Source: Pseudomonadota bacterium (GTDB lineage: Bacteria; Pseudomonadota; Alphaproteobacteria; Rhizobiales; Rhizobiaceae). From it: DNA of 5,218 nucleotides. Where the stretch lies: contig JAEWKX010000409.1 in assembly GCA_023393575.1 (NCBI GenBank), positions 1 to 5,218 of the forward strand, in the 5' to 3' direction. The position numbers and the translations under genes are program-made. Below are positions 1-5,218 of this stretch, piece after piece (the stretch's first letter is position 1; every line of letters starts with the position of its first letter). The notes beneath the pieces were generated by a model. That model was not told the origin of the DNA, searched no databases, and worked only from the letters and a program-made list of their open reading frames with translations.

Positions 1-318
1 GAAAATGTCGCACCACCGGAGGCGGCCGGCCTCGACCTGACCCACGTCAATCTCACTGATCAGGACGCAGACGGCATGAGGTTTCTCCTGATTACGGGGA
101 TCGTCCAGAACAATGGTGAGCAGCGCCTTCGGGTGCCCAGTATCCAGGCCGACCTAGTAACGGAAGGCGCCACGGTCGCCCGTACGGTGATCGAGCCGCC
201 CGTTGCATCGATCGAGGGCGGGCATAGCCATGGTTTCTCCACTCGCCTCCGCCATCCCGGTGGAAAAATTCCCGAACTCCGGCTTTCCTTTGCATCGGCG
301 GATGCTTCCGCCCACTGA
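1..318 (+). CDS. C-terminal fragment of a DUF3426-like (MJ0042 zinc-ribbon type) protein, 5' end outside the window
   Basis: The frame is open from the first base of the window and ends at TGA 316-318, giving 105 visible residues, so an ATG at 76 is internal and not the start. The visible part reads as a beta-sandwich-like domain. It has a short strand 'FLLITGIVQNNG' (visible residues 28-39), a run on 'RVPSIQADL', then a 'PPVASIEGG' turn and 'FSTRLRHPGG' before the last strand. This matches the known pattern of DUF3426 domains: a V/ITG-V-N core, then proline and glycine turns where members usually have 'PGE'. Those domains usually end alphaproteobacterial proteins with an N-terminal MJ0042 zinc ribbon and one membrane helix. 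Neither the zinc ribbon nor the helix can be seen here, and the cellular role is unknown. It lies 41 bp upstream of hpt on the same strand with no evident terminator, so co-transcription is plausible. The family call rests on recognition of the pattern only. Confidence 0.6.
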   Translation, partial: ENVAPPEAAGLDLTHVNLTDQDADGMRFLLITGIVQNNGEQRLRVPSIQADLVTEGATVARTVIEPPVASIEGGHSHGFSTRLRHPGGKIPELRLSFASADASAH

Positions 319-359
319 CTATGCTATCGGCGATCTTCTGAACCATCCAGGAGAGCCCC

Positions 360-914
360 ATGCCCGTCGTTCGCGGCAAGAATATTGAGCCGCTTTACAC
401 TGCAGAGGCCATTGCCGAACGTAATCGAGCCATTGCAGCAGAGATCGTCAAGGGACCGACCAAGGACCTGCTCGTCATCGCCATACTCAAAGGCTCGTTT
501 ATCTTCGCGGCCGACCTCATCCGCGCGCTGCATGATGTCGGCCTGGCGCCGGAAGTCGAGTTCATCACGCTGTCGAGCTATGGCGCCGGCACGGTCTCCC
601 AGGGCGTGCGTATCGTCAAGGACATCGACAGCGATGTGAAGGATCGGGACGTCCTGCTGATCGACGATATCCTGGAGTCCGGCCGGACCCTGCTGTTCGC
701 CAAGAAGATGCTTTACGAGCGCGGCGCGAGACATGTTTCCATCGCCGTCCTTCTGGACAAGAGCGTGAAGCGGAAGGAAGCGCTGGAAGCGGATTACGTC
801 GGCTTCGAATGCCCCGACTATTTCGTCGTGGGTTATGGAATGGACGTGGCCTATGCGTTTCGCGAACTGCCCTTCGTCGGCGTCGTGACCGGAGATGCAC
901 TGGGCGAGAGTTAG
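360..914 (+). CDS. hpt: Hypoxanthine (guanine) phosphoribosyltransferase
   Basis: This 184-aa protein is a type I phosphoribosyltransferase of purine salvage (EC 2.4.2.8). It is expected in the cytosol, converting hypoxanthine or guanine plus PRPP to IMP or GMP and PPi. The length is normal for bacterial Hpt. Visible motifs, in order: the PPi-binding 'LKGS' loop (43-46); the flexible-loop Ser-Tyr 'LSSYGAG' (71-77); the PRPP signature 'VLLIDDILESGRT' (98-110) with acidic pair D102/D103; the purine-contacting lysine K134 in 'LLDKS'; and the C-terminal 'FVVGYGMD' (155-162), where D162 and R168 correspond to human HGPRT D193 and R199. The start at 360 is supported by AGGAGAG at 349-355, four bases before the ATG. 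One point to note is that E106 stands where human HGPRT has catalytic D137. cpdR follows after 122 bp on the same strand. Guanine versus hypoxanthine preference cannot be read from the sequence. Confidence 0.96.
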   Translation: MPVVRGKNIEPLYTAEAIAERNRAIAAEIVKGPTKDLLVIAILKGSFIFAADLIRALHDVGLAPEVEFITLSSYGAGTVSQGVRIVKDIDSDVKDRDVLLIDDILESGRTLLFAKKMLYERGARHVSIAVLLDKSVKRKEALEADYVGFECPDYFVVGYGMDVAYAFRELPFVGVVTGDALGES

Positions 915-935
915 CAGCCGCCCGTCGGCAACTCG

Positions 936-943
936 TTAACCAT
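936..943 (+). promoter_or_regulatory. Candidate CtrA half-site upstream of cpdR
   Basis: The octamer TTAACCAT lies 93 bases upstream of the cpdR start and 21 bases after the hpt stop. It matches the half-site form of the binding motif of the alphaproteobacterial cell-cycle regulator CtrA. The full form, TTAA-N7-TTAA, is not completed: the bases at 947-950 are GTCC, and no TTAA lies at the right distance upstream. An 8-base match can arise by chance, although TTAA is scarce in GC-rich DNA. The biological setting (cpdR controls CtrA turnover) makes it worth listing. No convincing -35/-10 pair could be placed next to it. Confidence 0.35.
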
Positions 944-951
944 GCCGTCCG

Positions 952-969
952 GCGCGAGGTCGCGCGTTT
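952..969 (+). terminator. Weak hairpin after hpt, possible attenuator or terminator
   Basis: GCGCG (952-956) and CGCGC (961-965) form a perfect 5-bp stem around the loop AGGT. It is followed by GTTT (966-969), so the run has only three Ts. The position, 37 bases after the hpt stop and 67 bases before cpdR, suits a partial terminator. The stem is short and the U-tract poor. Self-complementary CG strings are also common in this base composition, so this is only a candidate. Confidence 0.2.
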
Positions 970-1036
970 ACTCCTCGACAAGGAAAGTCTGGTGATTTGC
1001 TCCCGAAATGAGACGCAACCGGAGACAGCGAGCGCC

Positions 1037-1411
1037 ATGGCCAAGATCCTGATTACGGAAGACGAGGATTCCCTGCGCATGTTCGTGGCGCGTGCCCTTC
1101 GCCTCGACGGTCATGAGACACATGAGGCCGGCGATGGCGCCGAAGGACAGGAGAAGCTGGGCGAAACAGACTTCGACCTCCTGCTTTCCGATATCCGTAT
1201 GCCGGTGATGGACGGCATCGAACTGGCGCACCAGGCGGCCGCCCGCCATCCCAGCCTGAAAATCCTGCTGATGACCGGCTATGCGGAGCAACGGGAGCGC
1301 GCCGACGATCTGGCCGAGAAGATCATCGACGTCGTCCAGAAGCCGTTTGCGCTTCCGGACATCCGGCGTGCCGTTGCGCACGCCCTGTCGAACACTCCGC
1401 GGGCTGCTTGA
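1037..1411 (+). CDS. cpdR: CpdR-type single-domain response regulator
   Basis: This 124-aa protein is a stand-alone receiver domain with no output domain. Receiver landmarks are all present: acidic pair E8/D9, phospho-acceptor D52 in 'LLLSDIRMP', the switch threonine T80 in 'LLMTGYAE', and K102 in 'VQKPF'. The 'MAKILITEDEDSLR' N-terminus and 'DGHETHEA' segment are typical of CpdR. In Caulobacter, CpdR is phosphorylated through CckA and ChpT. When unphosphorylated, it takes ClpXP to the cell pole and primes it for substrates such as PdeA and, with RcdA and PopA, CtrA. Sinorhizobium CpdR1 affects division and bacteroid differentiation. The frame is open upstream to 809 inside hpt, but receiver homology begins at ATG 1037, preceded by GGAGA (1021-1025) with a rather long 11-base spacer. 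The protein ends in Ala-Ala, like many ClpXP substrates. Paralogues exist in rhizobia, so whether this is CpdR1 or CpdR2 is not settled. Confidence 0.88.
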   Translation: MAKILITEDEDSLRMFVARALRLDGHETHEAGDGAEGQEKLGETDFDLLLSDIRMPVMDGIELAHQAAARHPSLKILLMTGYAEQRERADDLAEKIIDVVQKPFALPDIRRAVAHALSNTPRAA

Positions 1412-1417
1412 GGTCGA

Positions 1418-4102
1418 TCAGCGGATCTCGAGCAGGCGTTCAAGATAGCGGCGCTCGGTTTCCCCCGCCGAGGGTCCAACCAGTCCTTCCTGTATCGCCG
1501 TGCCGAGCTTTTCACGGATGGCTTCCAGGATGCGGCGTGCCTGCTGTACGTCGATCTCGTTCGGCACCTTCACCTGATCGCCGAAATCCGGTCCAGTGGT
1601 GGCACGGGGGCGGCCGAGGGGATCGCGACCATTCTGGCTGCCCTGTGAAACTTCGCCGGGACCTTCGCCCTGACCCTGTCCCTGGCCCTGCTGCATGGCC
1701 TGCATCATCTGTTGCATCATGTTCTGGGCTCCCTGGCGCAGCGCGTTGAGCGCATTGCCCTGCCCCTGAACCGCCCGCTCGCCCTCGCCTTCACCCAGCG
1801 CCTTTCCGGCGTTGCCCATTTCGCTCTCGGCCTCCCCGAAACCCTGTCCCGGCTGCATTCCGAGTTCCTTGAGCCCCTGCTGCAACTCCTGGAGCTTCTT
1901 GCCGAGCCCCTCCTGTTGCGCCTGCAGGTTCTTCAAGGCCTCCCGCAGCTGTTCGGCAGTCATCTGATCGGTGGGTGAACCTTGCTGCCCCTGTTGGCCT
2001 TGCTGCCCCTGTTGCCCCGGCTGTTGCTGCCCCTGTTCATAGGGCTGCTCGCTCTGCTGGCCGGGGTCGCCATGCTGCATGCGGTCGCGCAGTGCCTGGT
2101 CCAGCTTGAACGTCTCGTCCATCAGGCGCTGCTGCTCCTGCATGATCTCGCCGAGCTTGTCGATGTGCTGGCGCATCTGGCTGTTCTGCTGCTGGCCCTG
2201 CTGACCCTGCGGCATGCGTCCGGCCTGAAGGTTGTTCATCATCCGCTGCAGTTCCGACAGCATCTGCTGGGCCGCGTCGCGGTTTCCGGACCGGGCCAGA
2301 TTCTCGATCTGGTCGAGCATGTTCTGCAGGTCGCGCTGGCGGACGACGTTCTGGGCCTGCATGTCCTGCGGCGCGCGCGGGCTGTTCTGCATCCGCTGCG
2401 CGAGCTCCGACATGAACTCCTGCATCGCCTCGCGGAGCTCGTCCATCAGCCTGGCAATCTCTTCGTCGGTCGCACCGTTCTTCAGGGCTTCGTTCAAGGC
2501 ATTCTGTGCATCGCGAAGCCGACGCTCCGCCGCCGACAGATCCCCGTCCTCGATGCCAAGGGCGATCTCCCAGAGATAGTCGGCCGCGGACTTCAACTGT
2601 TCCTCGCCGCGGGCCAACTCCATGCGGCCTAGCGCGGAGCGGATCAGGAGGAAGTGGGAGAGGTTCGGAATGGTCTCGTCCGGCCGCAGCGCCAGGGCCT
2701 CGTTCAGCTCGATCGCATGGGGCATCCGGCGAGTGTCCAGCGCGAAGACCTGACGCTGTTCGGCGACGGCTGCAGCCAACGGTTCGGAAAACGGTCGGGA
2801 CGGCAGGACCATCTCATGGGGAGGGCTGCGCCCTGTCTGGCCGGCTCCGTCGGTTGCGACGAGGGTGATGCGCACCCGTTTGCCGGAAAGGGGATGCTCC
2901 GTGAGATCCCGGCTGGTCAGCCCCTTGACCTCGGCGCCGCTGCGCCTCGGCAGTTCCAGTTGGAATGTCGGCGGAGGATAGAGGGGCGAGGCTTCTTCCT
3001 GCGGATTTTCCACGGGCTCGATGAGGGCGTGAGCCTCGCGGATGCCGTAGTCGTCCTTGCCCTGGAAGCCGATCTCGAGCGCGCCGTTGACCGCGCGGCG
3101 CGGCTGCTTGTCGAAGGCGATCTCCGGTGGCCGGTCGGGTATGACGTCGAACGTCCACGATCGTTCGTTCACGGCAAGCTGGCCGCTGCCATCCAGCTTC
3201 ATCGTGTAGGTCCGCCGCTGCATCGGCAACGTGCCTTCCGGTTTGGCCGTGGCCGAACCGGAAGACTGCTGTCCGTCGGCTTCCTTCTGGGAGGCGAGCC
3301 GTTCCTCGCTGATAAGCGAGACGGGCTCTTCCCGGGAGGCAAATTTGAAGGTCACGGCCTCCTGACCATCGCCGCCGGTGAGCCTGACCGTCAACTGCGA
3401 GTGCTGGGGAAGCGAGAAGGCGGTGGTTGCGTCGGCCTCCCGCCCGGTGAGGAATACCGGGGCGCGGCCGGTATAGGAGGGTGGCGTCAGCCAGGCATCG
3501 ATCCGCAGCTCCGGACCCGTGCCGATCGGAGGTGCCGAGGGACGGAAAGCGTCAGCGATCGTACCGGCGCCGTTGGAGAACGAAAATCCGAAGGCAGCTG
3601 CGACGATGAGGGCCGGAATGGCGCGCAAGGCGAAGCGGTCGTGCCGGGCGATATCGGGCTGCGGGAGCCCGGCATCGAGGGCTGCGATCCGTTCCGCCAT
3701 CCGGGTCTGGTGCTCTTTCCACAGGGCACGCGCAAACGGAGTGTCCCGCGACAGGGCGTCCTCCTGCACCGCGACCGGCTGGTGCTCAAGATCGTTGCGC
3801 TCCTCCAGCATGCGGTCCGCTTGGGCGGAAGTGGGCCAGCGAGTTCGGGCGAGCAGCAGGAGGGCGGCAAGAAGACCGATGCCGAACAGCGCTACGATGC
3901 CCCAGCGGAGGAGGTCCGGAAGGATACGGAAAACGCCGAACCAGGCGGCGGAGAGAAACAGTGCCGCAAGGCCGAGCAACGGCAGGAGACGCGGGGCAAG
4001 CCGCTCGACGAAAAGGACGAGCCGCGCCAGGGAACGCTTCCACGCGACGCGACGGGCGAGCGCCGGAAGAGCGTCGAATGCCCCTTTGCGGATGATGCTC
4101 AT
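1418..4102 (-). CDS. DUF4175 / TIGR02302 family membrane protein with long Gln-rich C-terminal region
   Basis: This 894-aa protein has unknown function. I recognise the TIGR02302/DUF4175 family, common in alphaproteobacteria and often beside lysA. Hydrophobic segments lie at about 39-58, 65-85 and 159-176. Basic residues cluster before the first, and about 73 charged helical residues separate the second and third. By the positive-inside rule, everything after 176 should be periplasmic. Residues about 195-435 look beta-rich, with 'LTPPSYTGRAP' (205-215), 'PDRPPEIAF' (322-330) and 'KDDYGIREAHALIEP' (349-363). From about 440 it is helical and charged, with coiled-coil-like heptads (500-670). A Gln/Met/Gly-rich stretch (571-825) follows, including four GQQ units (696-707). 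A last helical segment (850-894) ends in 'LERLLEIR'. An upstream GTG at 4138 is in frame, but ATG 4102 has a far better ribosome site. It follows lysA by 158 bp on the same strand, so co-transcription is possible, and it converges on cpdR with a 6-bp gap. Confidence 0.9.
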   Translation of the reverse strand: MSIIRKGAFDALPALARRVAWKRSLARLVLFVERLAPRLLPLLGLAALFLSAAWFGVFRILPDLLRWGIVALFGIGLLAALLLLARTRWPTSAQADRMLEERNDLEHQPVAVQEDALSRDTPFARALWKEHQTRMAERIAALDAGLPQPDIARHDRFALRAIPALIVAAAFGFSFSNGAGTIADAFRPSAPPIGTGPELRIDAWLTPPSYTGRAPVFLTGREADATTAFSLPQHSQLTVRLTGGDGQEAVTFKFASREEPVSLISEERLASQKEADGQQSSGSATAKPEGTLPMQRRTYTMKLDGSGQLAVNERSWTFDVIPDRPPEIAFDKQPRRAVNGALEIGFQGKDDYGIREAHALIEPVENPQEEASPLYPPPTFQLELPRRSGAEVKGLTSRDLTEHPLSGKRVRITLVATDGAGQTGRSPPHEMVLPSRPFSEPLAAAVAEQRQVFALDTRRMPHAIELNEALALRPDETIPNLSHFLLIRSALGRMELARGEEQLKSAADYLWEIALGIEDGDLSAAERRLRDAQNALNEALKNGATDEEIARLMDELREAMQEFMSELAQRMQNSPRAPQDMQAQNVVRQRDLQNMLDQIENLARSGNRDAAQQMLSELQRMMNNLQAGRMPQGQQGQQQNSQMRQHIDKLGEIMQEQQRLMDETFKLDQALRDRMQHGDPGQQSEQPYEQGQQQPGQQGQQGQQGQQGSPTDQMTAEQLREALKNLQAQQEGLGKKLQELQQGLKELGMQPGQGFGEAESEMGNAGKALGEGEGERAVQGQGNALNALRQGAQNMMQQMMQAMQQGQGQGQGEGPGEVSQGSQNGRDPLGRPRATTGPDFGDQVKVPNEIDVQQARRILEAIREKLGTAIQEGLVGPSAGETERRYLERLLEIR
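1981..2016 (-). repeat. Imperfect 18-bp tandem repeat encoding Gly-Gln-Gln units
   Basis: Two adjacent 18-bp copies (1981-1998 and 1999-2016) differ at one base, the 17th. A partial, offset third copy follows around 2021-2038. On the coding strand they give consecutive GQQ tripeptides in the Gln-rich region of the DUF4175 protein (residues 696-708). The unit is a multiple of three, so a copy gain or loss would keep the frame. Confidence 0.85.
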
Positions 4103-4110
4103 GCGACCCG

Positions 4111-4116
4111 TCTCCT
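4111..4116 (-). promoter_or_regulatory. Ribosome binding site fixing the DUF4175 gene start
   Basis: On the - strand AGGAGA is read here, eight bases before the ATG at 4102-4100. This is near-ideal Shine-Dalgarno geometry and favours the start 'MSIIRKG' over the in-frame GTG at 4138 and ATG at 4129. Both of those lie upstream of this site and would translate through it. Confidence 0.8.
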
Positions 4117-4260
4117 GTGGCGGCGCCATGCCGGTCACGCCGAACCGGCGCTACCGATGCTTTCGAAGATAGCGATCTTTATGGCGAAGACGAGAGTGCC
4201 TTCCCGGCGGTAGGCAGATTTCTTGCCGGCTTCGAGCAAAAGTGAACGGCAGCAGAACGG

Positions 4261-5218
4261 TCACGCCAGCCAGGCGGGCATCGAATCCAGGCCGATCAGG
4301 TCATCGTAGGTGCCGCGCGGGCGAATAACATGAAAATCACTGCCGTTCACAAGCACTTCAGGCACCAGAAGACGCGAATTATAGGTGCCTGCCTGCACGG
4401 CCCCATAAGCGCCGGCCGAGCCGACGGCGATCAGATCGCCCGGCTTTGGAGCTGCCATCTCGCGATCCAGCGCGAGATAGTCCCCGGTTTCGCAGACTGG
4501 TCCGACAACATCCGCCCGGATCCGCGGCGCACTCGCCGCCGAGGAGACCACAGGCCGGATCTCGTGATAGGCATCGTAGAGCGTCGGGCGGATCAGGTCG
4601 TTCATGGCGCCGTCGACGATGACAAAAGCCCTCTCTCCGCCGTCCTTGACGTAGATGACCTCGGTTACGAGGATTCCCGCATTGCCTACGATCAGGCGGC
4701 CGGGCTCGGTGACGATCTTGCAGTCGAGCGATCGCAACTGCCGCTTCACCGTGTCAGCATAGGCATCGGGCAAGGGCGGAGGATTGTTGTCGTCCTTGTA
4801 AGGAATGCCGAGGCCCCCGCCGATATCGACATGGTCGATCCGGTGACCGTCGCCCCGTAGCATGTCTACCAGTTCACGCAGCAGCCTGAAGGCATCCTCG
4901 AAGGGTTGCAACTCCGTGATCTGGCTGCCGATATGCATGTCGATGCCGGTGATCTCGATCCCCGGCAACTGCGCCGCATGCGCATAGACGGCGCGGGCGC
5001 GTTCATAGGAGATGCCGAACTTGTTTTCCTTCTTGCCGGTCGAGATCTTCGCATGCGTGCGCGCATCCACATCGGGGTTGATGCGGAAGGACACATGGGC
5101 GCGCTTTCCCAGGCGGATCGCGCGCTGGTTCAGCACCTCCAGTTCCGGCTCGGATTCGACGTTGAAGCAGTAGATGCCGGCTTCGAGCGCGGCGTCCATC
5201 TCGCGCGGCGTCTTGCCG
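4261..5218 (-). CDS. lysA: Diaminopimelate decarboxylase, C-terminal three quarters (5' end outside the window)
   Basis: LysA (EC 4.1.1.20) is a PLP enzyme that decarboxylates meso-diaminopimelate to L-lysine, the last step of lysine synthesis, in the cytosol. The window shows 318 residues; the frame is open to the right edge ('GKTPREMDAALEAG'), so the methionine codon at 5199 is internal. About 100 N-terminal residues, including the PLP-binding lysine, lie beyond the edge. Visible fold-type III landmarks, numbered from the first full codon: 'TGKKENKFGI' (60-69), 'HIGSQ' (95-99), the glycine-rich phosphate loop 'DIGGGLGIPY' (131-140), 'EPGR' (171-174), the active-site 'CETGD' (242-246, Thr where many have Ser), 'SAGAYG' (267-272) and 'YNSR' (279-282). 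The C-terminus 'PAWLA' looks complete. The 158-bp gap after the stop holds no strong terminator. It contains only a 5-bp inverted repeat (4204-4208 with 4225-4229) without a T-run, so readthrough into the DUF4175 gene is plausible. Confidence 0.96.
   Translation of the reverse strand, partial: GKTPREMDAALEAGIYCFNVESEPELEVLNQRAIRLGKRAHVSFRINPDVDARTHAKISTGKKENKFGISYERARAVYAHAAQLPGIEITGIDMHIGSQITELQPFEDAFRLLRELVDMLRGDGHRIDHVDIGGGLGIPYKDDNNPPPLPDAYADTVKRQLRSLDCKIVTEPGRLIVGNAGILVTEVIYVKDGGERAFVIVDGAMNDLIRPTLYDAYHEIRPVVSSAASAPRIRADVVGPVCETGDYLALDREMAAPKPGDLIAVGSAGAYGAVQAGTYNSRLLVPEVLVNGSDFHVIRPRGTYDDLIGLDSMPAWLA

Noticed and set aside
809..1036. N-terminal extension of cpdR into hpt
   Set aside because: The frame is open, but the extra residues are Arg-rich without domain signal and overlap the conserved C-terminal coding of hpt. 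The receiver fold begins exactly at ATG 1037.
1067..1071. GATTC (GANTC, CcrM methylation site) near the cpdR start
   Set aside because: It is inside the coding sequence (codons 11-12), not at a promoter. Similar sites occur in other genes of the window, so there is no sign of a regulatory role.
1982..2632. 216-codon leucine-rich + strand frame resembling a membrane protein
   Set aside because: The leucines are an artefact: Gln codons CAG in the DUF4175 gene read as CTG on the opposite strand. The apparent hydrophobicity comes from the Gln-rich repeats.
4157..4180. Hairpin candidate in the lysA-DUF4175 gap (GCTATC pairing with GGTAGC on the - strand)
   Set aside because: The stem is six pairs including a G-U wobble, with a 12-base loop and no T-run. 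It is too weak to call a terminator.
2654..4213. 519-codon open frame on the + strand opposite the DUF4175 gene
   Set aside because: It lies antisense to a gene with clear membrane segments, family motifs and a good ribosome site. Its translation shows no recognisable domain and is rich in Arg and Gly, as expected from high-GC antisense.
4135..4260. 41 sense codons in the lysA frame after its TGA, suggesting readthrough or a decayed 3' extension
   Set aside because: LysA already ends at its usual C-terminal 'PAWLA'. In GC-rich DNA a 41-codon stop-free run is not unusual, and it has no ATG start or recognisable motif.
4330..4860. 176-codon + strand frame opposite lysA
   Set aside because: It is antisense to a strongly conserved lysA region containing the GGG, EPGR and CETGD motifs, and has no recognisable domain of its own.

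Overview
This is a high-GC alphaproteobacterial chromosomal segment. Gene content and protein style point to Rhizobiales, most likely Rhizobiaceae (Rhizobium, Sinorhizobium/Ensifer, Agrobacterium or relatives). The best lineage markers are a CpdR-type single-domain response regulator beside hpt, and a TIGR02302/DUF4175 membrane protein directly downstream of lysA. Nearly all of the window is coding. I see no mobile element, CRISPR array, tRNA or rRNA, and no stretch over 300 bases lacks a gene.

Layout. The left third (1-1411) is read on the + strand. It holds the C-terminal end of a DUF3426-like protein, then hpt (hypoxanthine phosphoribosyltransferase), a 122-bp gap with a CtrA-type half-site and a weak hairpin, and then cpdR. 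The right two thirds (1418-5218) are read on the - strand. They hold lysA (diaminopimelate decarboxylase, its N-terminus beyond the right edge), followed after 158 bp by a large DUF4175/TIGR02302 membrane protein of unknown function. The two blocks converge with only 6 bp between the cpdR and DUF4175 stop codons.

How the genes fit together. Hpt salvages hypoxanthine/guanine with PRPP. CpdR is the phosphorelay-controlled adaptor of ClpXP in the alphaproteobacterial cell-cycle circuit (CckA-ChpT-CpdR/CtrA). LysA makes lysine from meso-diaminopimelate, which is also a peptidoglycan precursor. The DUF4175 protein has an N-terminal membrane anchor and a very large, probably periplasmic, Gln/Met/Gly-rich helical region.

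The gene content is housekeeping and I find no clear undescribed multi-gene system. The least understood item is the DUF4175 protein with its GQQ-repeat segment. The most testable regulatory items are the CtrA half-site upstream of cpdR and the Ala-Ala C-terminus of CpdR.
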